Under the pieces are notes generated by a model. That model was given only the letters and a program-made list of their open reading frames with translations, was not told where the DNA came from and searched no databases. From NCBI GenBank assembly GCA_017311315.1, contig CM029609.1, positions 39,678,744-39,742,743 on the forward strand: 64,000 nucleotides of DNA, read 5' to 3'. Every line of letters starts with the position of its first letter. Within the stretch, counting starts at the first letter, position 1. Below, one piece after another: positions 10,578 through 20,782 of the stretch. The translations under genes were made by a program, and so were the position numbers. Origin of the DNA: Dendrocalamus latiflorus. Its lineage: Eukaryota > Streptophyta > Magnoliopsida > Poales > Poaceae.

Positions 10578-11287
10578 GAGGTAGGCGCGCGAGCGCTCCG
10601 TCCCGCGCTGACGCCTGGCCGAAGTAGGCGCGCGCGCGCGCTTTGTCCCTTACCATTCGAACGGGTGGCAGCGGAGCTGGCACCTAGTCGAAGTAAGCTC
10701 GCGCGCGCTCCGTCCCCTACCCGTCGAACGGGTGGCAGTGGAGTTGGCGCCTAGTCGAAGTAAGCTCACGCGCGCTCCGTCCCCTCCCCTTCGAACGGGT
10801 GGCAGCGGAGCTGGCGCCTAGTCGAAGTAGGCTCGCGTGCGCTCCGTCCCCTACCCTTCGAACGGGTGGCAGCGGAGTTGGCGCCTAGTCGAAGTAGGCG
10901 CGCGCGCGCTCCGTCCCCTACCCTTCGAACGGGTGGCAGCGGAGCTGGCGCCTAGTCGAAGTAGGATCACGCGCGCTCCGTCCCCTACCCTTCGAACGGG
11001 TGGCAGCGGAGCTGGCGCCTAGTCGAAGTAGGCGCGCGCGCGCTCCGTCCCCTACCCTTCGAACGGGTGGCAGCGGAGCTGGCGCCTAGTAGAAGTAGGC
11101 TCGCGCGCGCTCCGTCCCCTCCCCTTCGAACGGGTGGCAGTGGAGTTGGCGCCTAGTCGACGTAGGCTCGCGCGCGCTCCGTCCCCTACCCTTCGAACGG
11201 GTGGCAGCGGAGCTGGCGCCTAGTCGAAGTAGGCTCGCGCGCGCGCTCCGTCCCCTACCCTTCGAACGGGTGGCAGCGGAGCTGTTA
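10578..11287. repeat. 67-bp tandem array in the Tat element 3' UTR
   Basis: The word 'cgaagta' recurs at 67-bp spacing, starting near 10621, 10690, 10757, 10824, 10891, 10958, 11025, 11092, 11159 and 11226: about ten units with one 69-bp step, plus a degenerate partial unit upstream. Each unit contains GCGCGCGC variants, CCGTCCCCTACC and CGAACGGGTGGCAGCGG. Tat elements are known for such variable 3'-UTR tandem repeats, which can seed satellite DNA. Frames through the array (for example 10837-11022) are not genes. Confidence 0.95.
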
Positions 11288-11758
11288 TGACCCCGCGGTC
11301 TGGTAGTGCGCTTTTAATGGTACCTGGAATCGTGCCAACGCCTGGCCTGTGAGGGCGCAGGCTGTCCTGCCGTGTCGTCCGCCTTCCCGTGGGTGCGGCA
11401 TGCGGCGGTTTGTGATTGGTGCGTCGTGGGACGTGAGCGGTTGCGTGACCACGGCAGTTCGCCTCTTCCCCAGGAAAGCGGGACGTGTGGCGAGCGCCCG
11501 TTGGCGTTGCGCGCTGTCTGGCCACCTACCAGGCACGCTCCTCGATGTGCTGGCGGTTCTTTTTTCCAAGCCGTGGGTAGTCGAACCGCTGGGGGTTAAT
11601 CTGGCTGCGCTTGTAGCCATGGGGAAGGCAAGCGGGCTTTACAAGGTGCCACCGTTGTAGTGGGGACGTTCTGTCTCGCCTATCTCCTGGCTCTGCTTGT
11701 TCTGTCAATAGCGCAACTTGCTCTCACCTTGTTCCTTTTGCCCTGATCGCAGAGGACA

Positions 11759-14700
11759 ATGGCCGGCCAGGACGATATCTCCCACCATCCCGGCGGCGGC
11801 TCCTTACCTAGCCGGGACGAATTGTCTGTCTCTTCTGAGTACGAGCTGGTGCTGCGGGGGCGTTCACGTGCCGACAGGCGGTGGGACGCCATGGAATACT
11901 CGGGGGGCCGCTGCTCCCGTGTGTTGGGGAAGAGTCGCGTAACCGAAGAGACGCTGCAGCGGCTCGTACGGGAAGGGAAGATCGAGGCGCGTGATGGGGC
12001 TCGCCTACCCCATCGCGACGAGACAGAACCGAGGCCCCGGGAGATGGAGGCGATCGTTTTTGTCGCGTTTTTCGACGCCGGCCTTCGAATGCCCTCAACG
12101 ATGTTTGTAGGCGAAGTCCTGCGGGCCTACGGGTTGGAATTAGCACAGCTGACGCCAAACGCCATAGTCCGCCTAGCTATCTTTTCGTGGGCGGCACGGA
12201 CGGAAGGCCGGCATCCCAGCGCGAGCCTGTTCATCACCCTGCACGACGCATGCTGCCGACTCAAGAAAGTCGGGGAGGGGGCTGTATCCAACTTCGGCGG
12301 CGTGGACTTCGTGCTGCGAGCGTCCTGCACGACGCTATTCCCTGCGACGGCCACCTTGGGGAGGTGGGAGTCCGGCTGGACGCGGCGGTGGTTTGACTAC
12401 ATCGTGACCAGCGCGAGCGGCTTGCTGTGCCAAGGTGGGCCAATCTCGTTCAATATCTCGCCAAGCGTGAAGCCAGAGGCTGACGACGCACAGAGGTTAT
12501 GGAGGCTTGCTGGCGTGGCGCACCGGCTAAGTATGCGCGACTTGGCCGAAGAGTTTACGATGTACGGGGTGGCGCCCCTCTCCTCCCGGTGGAAGTACAC
12601 GCGATGGGGCGGCGACCGAGAGGACGGGGTTCGCCCGCCACTGTCTTGCCTGCTTCCGCCCTCCACTCCTTGTAAGTTGTACAGTGCGTTGGTACGCATC
12701 CATTTGTGTCTGCGTAGTCTCCGCTTGATAAGACTTGTCTTTTGTGCAGTGGCCCGGCTAGAAGATGCGGAGCGCGCGGTTGTGGCGTTCCTGGGTCCGT
12801 ACACGCTCAAGGAGCACAAGCTGCGTGAGGCCGCGACCAAAGCGGCGAAGCAGGGGCAGATAAATCGCACGTGCGAGGTTCTGGGTATTGCTGTGCCCGA
12901 GCGCGCGGTGCCGGCGGAGGCTCCCGTCGAGATTCCGGACCGTCGTGGCGGTGGTAGCCAAGCAGGGGTATTGCCTTCGCGGCGCCGGGCCTGCTCCGAG
13001 GTTGCCGTACCCAGCCCGCTAGCCACTTCGGCGGCTGGCGCCGCAAGGACGGGACGTGCGACCGGCGATGAGTCTGGCCGGACCAGTTCGGGTGGGCGTG
13101 TCGCCTCGAGCCCATTGGCGGCACCATCCGCCGGCGCTGTCGAGGCCACACGCACGGCCTTCGTCGGGCCAGAACCTGCCAACCCAGGGGGGATGTCGCT
13201 CCTGGCGAGAGTGCTGCGGCCGGCGGTGCTTTGCCACCCATGGCGGCTGCCAAGGACGCGCCCGGGGCGACAGGGACTGAAGGCGCGACAGGAGCTGCGA
13301 CTGCTAGCGCCGCGGAAGAATCGCCTGCGGTGCCGCGGGCGAAACGTCCTCGAGTCCAGTCTCCCTCGCCTCCGAGGGGTCGGTCCGTCGTCGCCGGCCC
13401 TGTGCTTGGGGTTGTGGTGCCCGAGGCGGCCGAAGAGTCTTCTCGACCGCCCCCCAAGGCACCCGCCCTCCTGCCGGCGGTTGAACGGGCACCCCCTTCC
13501 GTCACGGCGGAGGGTGCAGGAGGTAGGCGCAGCTCCCTTTCCTCGCACGACTTCGCGAAACTCTCTCCGATTTGCTCGCTCATTCCGTCGACATCAGGCG
13601 AGACGAAGTCTCCCGGACATGAAGGATCGAGCAACGGGGGTGTGCGCGACGTCCCGAACCCTGTGCAGGGTGCCCCGCAGGCGTCTGTCGCCGTTGAAGT
13701 GGCCGAAGCCTCCGCAACTCCTGACGCGGCTGGGGCGGAGCTTGTTCTCTCCGACTTCCTTCCGCGCCTGGAGACGCTTCGCGCTTTTAATGCAGCTGCG
13801 GAGCGCGCCCGCGGCGGCTTGGATCAACAGATGTTGTCGTCGTGCGAGGGAGACCTCCTGGCACTCGCGCTGCAGGCCTCGGAGATAAGGGTAAGTATGT
13901 GCGCTCGCGGTTGTTGGAGTACTACCGGGCACCTACGGACTCTTGTTGCTATTCCCAGACGCTTGTCATCAGCCAAGCGCTGGATGAGGCCCGTATTCGG
14001 GAGCGGAGAGCCCTGGAGGTCGGTCTTCGTGCCGCAGATGACGCCCACACCACGAAGGACGAGCAGCTTCACGCGCTGGACGGCGCCCTGGAGGCCGCGC
14101 AACACAAGACCGAGGAAGTCCAGCACGCCGCGGTGGAGGAACGTACCTCCTTTTTGCAGCAGATCACCGCCCTAAAGGAGGAGAAGGCCCAGCTAGTGGA
14201 GTCTCTTGCGGAGAAGGACCGCGCCTTGGACAATGCGTCCATGTCGGCGTGGAGGGCAATGGAGTCTCTGAACCGGGCCCTGCGGGATCTGTGCGTCGAC
14301 GTGCCGGACGCTACTCACGGGCCGCAGGACTTGGTGGAGACGCTCGGGCTGGTCGAGGAAGGGGCCGGCGTTGCTCTCCGCAGCGCTAGCACCTTCAGCG
14401 AGCACTGTGATTTCCTCGGCGCATGCCTCGCCCTCGCCATGCTTCACACGCATGGGTGTAGACATGTCCATGAGCTGGCGAACCCTCACCTGGATCTCCC
14501 TGCCCGGCCGGAGGCGTGTCGGACGCTATTCGCTTCATCGAGCCTGGCCTCCGAAACTTTCACCAACGGATCTGGGGCTATGTCGGGGAAGACGCGGCTA
14601 GGGTTGCGGTGCAGCACACGCTGCATGGGGGTAGGGACCTCCTCTGCTGGCTCGAAGGAGTTCCCCAGCGCCATAATGGCAGCGCGGGCCCGTCGGCACC

Positions 14701-14798
14701 GCACGAAGGATGAGCGGTTGGTTAGAGGAATGGTGTACTGCGCGCTCCTGCTTTTGTGGCCATGTAACCCCGACATTTTTTGCAATGAACCGAAGTAG
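11759..14798 (+). pseudogene. Antisense accessory gene of the Tat element (putative gypsy-type transposon protein)
   Basis: This gene runs opposite to gag-pol. The start at 11759 follows a pyrimidine tract and CAG, so a 5'-UTR intron is likely. About 300 N-terminal residues resemble the plant 'putative gypsy type transposon' family (PF04195), with blocks such as AYGLELAQLTPNAI and FSWAARTEG. An intron fits at 12672-12749 (GTAAGT to TGCAG); at 78 bp it stays open if retained. A frame change occurs near 13215-13230, then the Pro/Ser/Ala-rich linker continues from 13231. A second intron fits at 13891-13958 (GTAAGT to CCCAG) and restores the frame of the coiled-coil part (13959 to about 14500: ALDEARIRERRALE, LHALDGALEAA). 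A further frame change near 14500 leads to a DAIRFIEPGLRNFH-like end. Function is unknown; this copy is broken by at least two frameshifts. Confidence 0.7.
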
Positions 14799-14937
14799 CA
14801 CCCGTTCTTAATGTTGTATGCTGCTTTTATACTCCGAGTACGCACAGGGGCAACGCCTGTGCGTGCGCGGGATGTGCGTCTTGTTTATACTCCGGAGAGT
14901 GCGCGCAAGGGCGCCCCCTGCTGCGTCTTATTTATAG

Positions 14938-15083
14938 TCCGTAGACTGGCGCGTGCGGAGGCGGACCTCGACGCTACGACTTCATTTAGAGTCCGTAGAC
15001 TGGCGCGTGCGGAGGCGGACCTCGACGCTACGACTTCATTTAGAGTCCGTAGACTGGCGCGTGCGGAGGCGGACCTCGAGTGC
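14938..15083. repeat. 54-bp tandem repeat, about 2.7 copies
   Basis: GTAGACTGGCGCGTGCGGAGG starts at 14941, 14995 and 15049, a 54-bp period with near-identical units. It separates the convergent 3' ends of the accessory gene and the integrase ORF inside the Tat element. Confidence 0.9.
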
Positions 15084-15217
15084 GGGGGTGATCTGTTGTA
15101 CATCGTGGCCAGACAACATGGTACTTTCTGCGAACAGCCAATTTTATTGAACTCCCGTTTGCGCGGGCGAGCATCGTACAAGGAGGGGCTGATGCCACTA
15201 TACTCTTCGCCCTGCTT

Positions 15218-16465
15218 CTAGGCGTAGTATCGCTGCAACTTATCCGCGTTCCATGTGTGGCGGAGAATTTGCCCCTCGAGTGTGGCGAGGCGGTATGCTC
15301 CTTTCTGTAGTGCTTCCGCCACGATGTATGGACCTTCCCACTTGGACTCCAGCTTGCCAACGGTCTCTGCATGGAGCGCCACTCTGAGGACGAGATCCCC
15401 AGCCTTGAATCCTCGCGGATACAGGGACCGGTCTCGAGTACGCACGGTCTGCCGCGTGTACTTTTCGACGTGTTGGGCTGCGCTTGCCCGGGCCCCGTCG
15501 AGGAGGTCCAAGGACACGCGACGCTCCTCGTCGGGCGCTTGGACGAGGACCCTTCGCGAGCCAGCCTTGATTTCCTCAGGCGTCACTGCCTCATCACCAA
15601 AAAGGAGTTTGAAAGGTGTGAACCCCGTCGGGCGTGTTACCATTGTGCGAAGGGACCAGAGGACGCTGTGAAGCTCGCTCGGCCACTTGCCCTTTGGCAA
15701 CCCTACCAGGCGCTTTTTGACGGCGATAGAGATGGCGCCATTCGCCCTCTCGACTGCTCCGTTGGACTGGGGGTGCCCGACCGAGGCGAACCGAAGCGTG
15801 ATGCCCATATTGTCACAGAACTCTTTGAATAAGGTGGCGTCGAATTGCAGGCCGTTGTCGACGGTGAGCTCCCTGGGCACGCCGAAGCGACATATAATGT
15901 TCTGCCAGAGGAAGCGCTGCATGGCCGCCGAGGTTATTTTGGCTAGGGCTACCGCCTCCGGCCACCTGGAAAAATACTCCAGCGCAACCACCACGAACCG
16001 CAGGTCCCCTGGGGCTCGGGGAAGTGGACCCACTATGTCGACGCCCCAGCGTGCCAGCGGCCACACCGGGGGAATAAGGTTGAGGTTCGTCGGGGGCCTG
16101 CGGATGATACGTCCCATCCACTGGCACCCCTGACACCGACGCACGAGGTCCTGGGCGTCAGTGATGGCAGTCGGCCAGTAAAAGCCTTGTCTGAATGCCT
16201 TGCCGACCAATGACCTTGGCGCTAGGTGAGACCCACACACCCCCGCGTGGATCTCTTCAAGGAGCTTTTTCCCTTCTTCGTGCGAGAGGCAGCGCAGGAG
16301 CGGTGCGCAGACTCCCTTTTTGTAGAGTGTCCCTTCGAACACCTGGAAGGATCTGGCACGGTGTTGCAGACGTCGGAGCTCGGCGGGGTCCTCCGGCTCG
16401 GCAATGCCCTGCAGGATATTGAAGACAGGCTCTCTCCAGTCGCCCTGCTGGACGATGTGGTGCAC
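15218..16465 (-). CDS. Tat element integrase
   Basis: A 415-codon open frame carries a full Ty3/Gypsy integrase. It has an N-terminal HHCC zinc-binding segment (IHAGVCGSHLAP to CQGCQ), a catalytic core with the three acidic residues in VDIVGPL, TVDNGLQFD and SNGAVERANG, and a C-terminal GKLESKWEGPYIV block of the GPY/F type. All catalytic and zinc ligands are present. It would insert the element cDNA into host DNA. The apparent methionine start is not a real initiation site, since integrase is normally cut from a gag-pol polyprotein; an upstream frameshift near 16505 separates it from RNase H. There is no chromodomain, as expected for the Tat lineage. Confidence 0.9.
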   Translation of the reverse strand: MHHIVQQGDWREPVFNILQGIAEPEDPAELRRLQHRARSFQVFEGTLYKKGVCAPLLRCLSHEEGKKLLEEIHAGVCGSHLAPRSLVGKAFRQGFYWPTAITDAQDLVRRCQGCQWMGRIIRRPPTNLNLIPPVWPLARWGVDIVGPLPRAPGDLRFVVVALEYFSRWPEAVALAKITSAAMQRFLWQNIICRFGVPRELTVDNGLQFDATLFKEFCDNMGITLRFASVGHPQSNGAVERANGAISIAVKKRLVGLPKGKWPSELHSVLWSLRTMVTRPTGFTPFKLLFGDEAVTPEEIKAGSRRVLVQAPDEERRVSLDLLDGARASAAQHVEKYTRQTVRTRDRSLYPRGFKAGDLVLRVALHAETVGKLESKWEGPYIVAEALQKGAYRLATLEGQILRHTWNADKLQRYYA

Positions 16466-17110
16466 GAGGGCCGCGTCCCGGTTGTCCTGCGCGATGGCGC
16501 CTGTGATAACACTTCGTAAAACGCCCCGTCAGGGGGTGACAGTTGTTGGCTGGCCGCCTTTTCGAGGGCGTCGGCCTGCTCGTTTTCCGCGCGAGGGATA
16601 GCCTTGACCGTGACGCCCAAGAAATGCCTTTCCCTTGCTCTTACGGCCACGAGGTATTTGGCCAGCTCGGGGTCCTTGGCTTGATATGACTTGTCTACGT
16701 GGCCTGCCACCAAACGCGAGTCCGTGCGGACGAGCACGCGCCGCGCACCCATTGCCTTGAGCTTCATTCGGCCGAAGAGCAGCGCCTCATACTCAGCTGT
16801 GTTATGGTGGCCGGAAACGCAAGGCGCGCCGAGTATAACAGGCGCTGCCTCTCAGGCGTAACAATCACTGCACCTACGCCCGCGCCCGCGACGCTGTAGG
16901 CTCTGTCGATGGTGAGCGTCCATACTGGGTCGTCGTGCTTCTGGGCGGGCTGAGCCGGCGGAGTCCATTCTGTGAGGAACTCAGCGAGAACTTGAGATTT
17001 GATTGCCGTCCGCGAGGCGTACGTCAGGGAGAACGGGGCGAGCTCGGCAGCCCACTTGCCTATGCGCCCCGTGGATTCCTTATTGTGTAACATCTCCGCC
17101 AGGGGGAATG
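16466..17110 (-). pseudogene. Tat element RNase H plus second (archaeal-type) RNase H, frameshifted
   Basis: Reading down the minus strand, the end of the usual Gypsy RNase H (LHNKESTGRIGKWAAEL, LAEFLTEW) is followed by a second RNase H-like domain (TIDRAYSVAGAGVGAVI, then YEALLFGRMKLKAMG, RTDSRLVAGHV and AENEQADALEKAA). A second RNase H of archaeal type is diagnostic for Tat elements. The region is broken: between the RT frame ending at 17080 and the LHNKEST block, about 15-20 expected residues are missing. A frame change lies near 16810, before YEALLFG, and another near 16505 before integrase. Confidence 0.8.
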
Positions 17111-18990
17111 AGGAAGGCACTGACCGCTGTAACCGACGCGGCCAGGTAGAGCAAGAGGGGAGCCTCTGGTGTTGGGGCGACCAGAGTGGGGAGGCTCGCC
17201 AGGTGTTTCTTGAGCTCGTTGAAGGCCTCCGCACAGTCACTGTCCCAACGAAATCCGTCGCACCCGCGGAGTGTCTTAAAGAATGGATGACCCCGCTCCA
17301 CCGCCCTAGATAGGAAGCGGCTTAGGGCTGCCATGCGGCCCGCCAGCCTCTGGACCTCCCTCGTCGTCTTGGGTGGCTCCATACCCGTGATGGCCTCGAC
17401 CTTATCGGGATTCGCCTGGATGCCTCGTCCGGATACGAGGAAGCCCAGTAGTTTGCCCGCCTGCACGCCAAAGACGCATTTGTCGGGGTTGAGCTTGATG
17501 CCGACCTTCCGGAGGTTGTGGAAGGTCTCCTGGAGGTCCCGGCCGTGCGAAGCGAGCTGCCGGGTTTTGACTACCACGTCGTCGACGTAGGCTTCCACAT
17601 TCCTCCCGAGCTGGGCGGCGAGGGCAAGTGCGACGAGACGGGTGAAGGTAGCGCCTGCGTTCTTCAAGCCAAAGGGCATCCTGACGAAGCAGAAAGTCCC
17701 AATCGGTGTGATGAAACTGGTCTTGTCCTCGTCGTCTTCGGCCATGTATACCTGGTGGTAGCCAGAGTAGGCATCTAGGAAACTCATTAGCTCGCACCCG
17801 GCGGTAGCGTCGACCAGTTGATCGATGCGTGGCAAGGGATAATTTTGCTTTGGGCACGCCTTGTTGAGTGCCGTGAAGTCAATGCACATACGCCAGGCCC
17901 CGCTGGCCTTTTTGACCAACACAGGGTTGGCGAGCCACTCTGGGTGGTGGACCTCGCGAATGACCCCGGCCCGGAAAAGCTTCACCACTTCCACCTTGGC
18001 CGCCTGCTGCCGATCCATGGACATGCGATGAAGCTTTTGCTTGACCGGCTTGGCGTCAGGGCAGACCGCCAAGCGATGCTCGATTACTGCGCGGTCTACG
18101 CCCTTAATGTCCTCCGGTGACCATGCAAAAATGTCGGCATTGTTCTGAAGCACTTGGAGTAGGTCTCGCTCGACCTCCGTAGGGAGCCCCTCGCCAATGG
18201 ACACAAACTGGCCCTCCGCCTGGAGCGGAACCTTTTTGACTCCACCCTCGGGCCGAGGCTTAGGTGTCCATCCCGGAGCGGAGGGCGTATCGCCGAGCAT
18301 GCCTGGGAGGAGGTGCACCGGTCGGTGTAAATCCCGGCTGCTGACTTCGATGCGTCTGGCGAGGTCCTGGTCGCCGAAGACAGTGATCACGCCCTCCGGG
18401 CCTGGGAGCTTCATACACAAGAAGGCGTGGTGCAGGATCGCCTCGAGGGAGTTGATGGCGGGCCGTCCCAATATGACGTTGTAGGGGTGCGGGATGCCTA
18501 CGACATCGAAGATGACGTGCGCGCTTCGGGTGTTACCCTCCTGGCGGAATGTAACTGGGAGGGACACGTGTCCTATGGCTTCCAGCGGTTGGCCTCCGAG
18601 GCCTTGAAGTGGAGCTTCTGATTGCTCTAAGCGGCTTCGGGGGATTCCCATACGATCGAGGGCCCCCGTGAACAGAATGTTCGCGGAGCTGCTCCCGTCG
18701 ACAAGGATGCGCCTGACGTCATGGCCTGCGATGTGAGCCTGAATGACTAAAGGGTCTTGGTGAGGGAACTCCACACCCCTGGCGTCATCGAGGGTGAAGG
18801 TAATGTCGCGGGGCGGCACCCATGGTTGCGGCTGCTCCAAGGGGGCCCCCGATAGGGACCCTCCGATGATGACGCTGATGGAGCGGCACCACGTGCCTTC
18901 CCCGGATGCGGCCCGAGCTCCGGCCGCCGTCCGGCGCAGCTCCATGACTTCGACGCACGTCTTCGTGTGGTGGTCGCCGTAACCGTGCAC
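17080..18990 (-). CDS. Tat element protease and reverse transcriptase
   Basis: A 636-codon open frame starts in the gag/protease linker. The aspartic protease motif reads VDGSSSANILF (near residue 97), followed by the flap and VILGRPAIN. The reverse transcriptase contains VKKASGAWRMCIDF, NKACPKQNYPLP, FLDAYSGYHQV, RMPFGLKNAGATF and the catalytic YVDDVVV, so its active site is intact. The frame runs into the first RNase H (YLAASVTAVSA) and stops prematurely at 17080 because of a deletion or frameshift. Upstream it is separated from the gag frame by a short gap at 18991-19010. Confidence 0.9.
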   Translation of the reverse strand: MHGYGDHHTKTCVEVMELRRTAAGARAASGEGTWCRSISVIIGGSLSGAPLEQPQPWVPPRDITFTLDDARGVEFPHQDPLVIQAHIAGHDVRRILVDGSSSANILFTGALDRMGIPRSRLEQSEAPLQGLGGQPLEAIGHVSLPVTFRQEGNTRSAHVIFDVVGIPHPYNVILGRPAINSLEAILHHAFLCMKLPGPEGVITVFGDQDLARRIEVSSRDLHRPVHLLPGMLGDTPSAPGWTPKPRPEGGVKKVPLQAEGQFVSIGEGLPTEVERDLLQVLQNNADIFAWSPEDIKGVDRAVIEHRLAVCPDAKPVKQKLHRMSMDRQQAAKVEVVKLFRAGVIREVHHPEWLANPVLVKKASGAWRMCIDFTALNKACPKQNYPLPRIDQLVDATAGCELMSFLDAYSGYHQVYMAEDDEDKTSFITPIGTFCFVRMPFGLKNAGATFTRLVALALAAQLGRNVEAYVDDVVVKTRQLASHGRDLQETFHNLRKVGIKLNPDKCVFGVQAGKLLGFLVSGRGIQANPDKVEAITGMEPPKTTREVQRLAGRMAALSRFLSRAVERGHPFFKTLRGCDGFRWDSDCAEAFNELKKHLASLPTLVAPTPEAPLLLYLAASVTAVSAFLIPPGGDVTQ

Positions 18991-19010
18991 CTCACACCAC
19001 TTGCTGTAAT

Positions 19011-20434
19011 CTAGAATTTCTTGCTCCGCGCGGGGTCGCCCGTCGTGATCTGGTTCGCCTTCGCATCCCCGGCCCCCTCCCCACGAGGTGGGGGCAGGTC
19101 CTCGAGGGGCATTCTCGATGCCGAGGACATGGCGAACCTTTTGTGGCCTGCGCTGGCGACGTCGAGGCTTGCGCCTGCCCCTTGAGGAGCCCTCCTGTCC
19201 CCCGGTATCGCTACCGCCGGGAGTGTCCTCCCGGGGTTCTCGTCTGCGGCCCTGCTTCGGGGAATCATCACTCGCCCCCCCTCGTGTGGCGAGCGTTTTG
19301 CTTGGGCGAGGTCGGGGGCGGCGGCGCTGCGTCTCCGCGCCTCCTCCTCTGCCCGCGCATATTCCTCCATTTTGTCGAAGAGCTTGGCGACTGTCTTAAT
19401 AGGCTTCCGCACGTTGTATTTGGCCATGGGGCCTGGACGAAGGCCCTGTATGGCCGCGTTGATGACGGTTGTCTCATTAATGTCTTTGACTTGGCAGCGC
19501 ACCTTCGCGAAGCGCTTGGAGTAGTCCCGGAGCTTCTCCGAAGGTTTCTGCTTCACGGCGAAGAGCTGGTCCGCGTCGACCCGCTCAACATAGTTTCCTT
19601 GAAAGTTGTTGTGAAGGCGGTCGCGGATCTGCTCCCATCGTAGATCGAGTTTGGCTCTATGGTAAAAAACCAGGAAAGCGCCACTCCTTGCAGCGCGAGG
19701 GGGAGTCCCTTCGCCTTTGTGGTGTCGTCTCCACCCGCGGCCTCGATTGCGGTTTCATACACGCGCACAAACTCTCGGGGGTCCGTATCACCTTTGTATG
19801 GCTCGATGACACTGGGGAATTTGATGTCTTCGGGCCACGCCGCCTGCTGTAGTCCTGCCGAAAGCAGGGACTCTGGGTCGACGCGTCGCAGCGGCGCGCG
19901 GCTGGATGTGGGGGCGTCGTGACTGTCTACCCTTTCCGGCGCGGGCTTTGGCGCGACCACTGGTGCGGCTTGTTGGCTCCGAGCCTCTTGCATGTCGCGG
20001 ACAGCCCTGCGAAGATCCCCTAGCTCTCGCTGGAACGCGTTGAGGGCCGCCAGCAGGGCGCTTTCCACCGCTAGTGCGGGCGGGGCCGCCGGCACACCCG
20101 GCGGACGGGTCGGCACGGGTACGATCGCCTCGCGAGCTCCCGAGCTGCCGACCGCTCCGTTGTGGCTATCTCCAACCGCCCGGTCCGCGCTACCAGCGAG
20201 CGCTGCGACGAGGGTGGTGGGGTTGGTCGCTGTCGCGTCGGCGAGGTTGGTCGTTGTAGCGCCAGCGGCGGGGGCGGTCGTCGCAATGCCAGTGGCGGGG
20301 TCGGTCGTCGCAGTGCCAGTGTTGACGCCCGCGCCCGCGACAGCCGATGCCGAAGCCCTGGTACCCACGGGACGCTCGGACCCAGCCGCCTTCTTTGCCT
20401 TCACCGCCGTCGACGAAGCTTTTTTCGGTGCCAT
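19011..20434 (-). pseudogene. Tat element gag, one frameshift
   Basis: The gag start at 20434 is 52 bp inside the 5' LTR. The first part (20434 to about 19638) has an Ala/Thr-rich N-terminus and the start of the retrotransposon gag domain (PYKGDTDPREFVRVYE, ALQGVALSWFF). The second part (19556 to 19011 and the bases just upstream) continues it in another frame (RDYSKRFAKVRCQVKDI). The frames switch at plus-strand 19637/19638, consistent with one lost base. The N-terminal region 20204-20330 contains repeated Ala-Thr-rich units. Confidence 0.85.
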
Positions 20435-20467
20435 CCTTCTTCGGATTTCAGGCTTGCTCCTGTCCTC

Positions 20468-20485
20468 CCCACGGACGGCGCCAAC
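20468..20485 (-). promoter_or_regulatory. Tat element primer binding site
   Basis: Directly inside the 5' LTR the minus strand reads TTGGCGCCGTCCGTGGGG, the usual position and TGGCGCC start of the PBS of this Gypsy group. The matching tRNA was not determined. Confidence 0.75.
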
Positions 20486-20726
20486 TGTTGTGGTTACAGA
20501 CCAAACAGAGAGAGATGTGGTAGTGGAGAGTTGGGAGAGAATGATCCTCCCTCTCCCTCTAGTCTTCCCTTGGTATATATATTCATATGGGCTGTGCTTT
20601 TACAAATGTGCCCTTACATCGGTACCTCCCTGCCAGGGGTATTTAAGCCATTACATATGTCCCATTTTGGGCCCTATAACCTTCTAACAAGCCTGCTGGG
20701 TTTAGGTGGGGGCCACCCCTACAACA
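20486..20726 (-). repeat. Tat element 5' LTR (241 bp)
   Basis: This is the partner of 10230-10464 and the transcription-start LTR for the minus-strand element. It has an extra CCCTCT hexamer and three transitions relative to the other LTR. The ATATT duplication follows at 20727-20731. Confidence 0.95.
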
Positions 20727-20782
20727 ATATTCAATTCAGTCGGATCCAAATATTCTCATAAGTTATGTAGTATGAAGATATT

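Larger units (their letters stand above)
10230..20726 (-). mobile_element. Complete Tat/Retand-lineage Ty3/Gypsy retrotransposon
   Basis: The 10,497-bp element has near-identical LTRs (10230-10464 and 20486-20726) and a perfect 5-bp duplication ATATT (10225-10229 and 20727-20731). Gag, protease, RT, RNase H and integrase run on the minus strand from 20434 to 15218. Between integrase and the 3' LTR (10230-10464) lie an antisense accessory gene on the plus strand and a 67-bp tandem array. Dual RNase H, extra antisense ORF and 3'-UTR tandem repeats are hallmarks of the Tat lineage. My hand alignment of the LTRs gives three transitions and one 6-bp indel, so the insertion is young. Gag-pol is nevertheless frameshifted at several points, so this copy is not autonomous as read. 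Confidence 0.95.

Noticed and set aside
12397..13548. 383-codon minus-strand frame
   Set aside because: It is the antisense shadow of the accessory gene in the Tat element; GC-rich codons keep the reverse frame open and there is no family resemblance.
12807..13634. 275-codon minus-strand frame
   Set aside because: Another shadow of the Pro/Ser/Ala-rich linker of the accessory gene.
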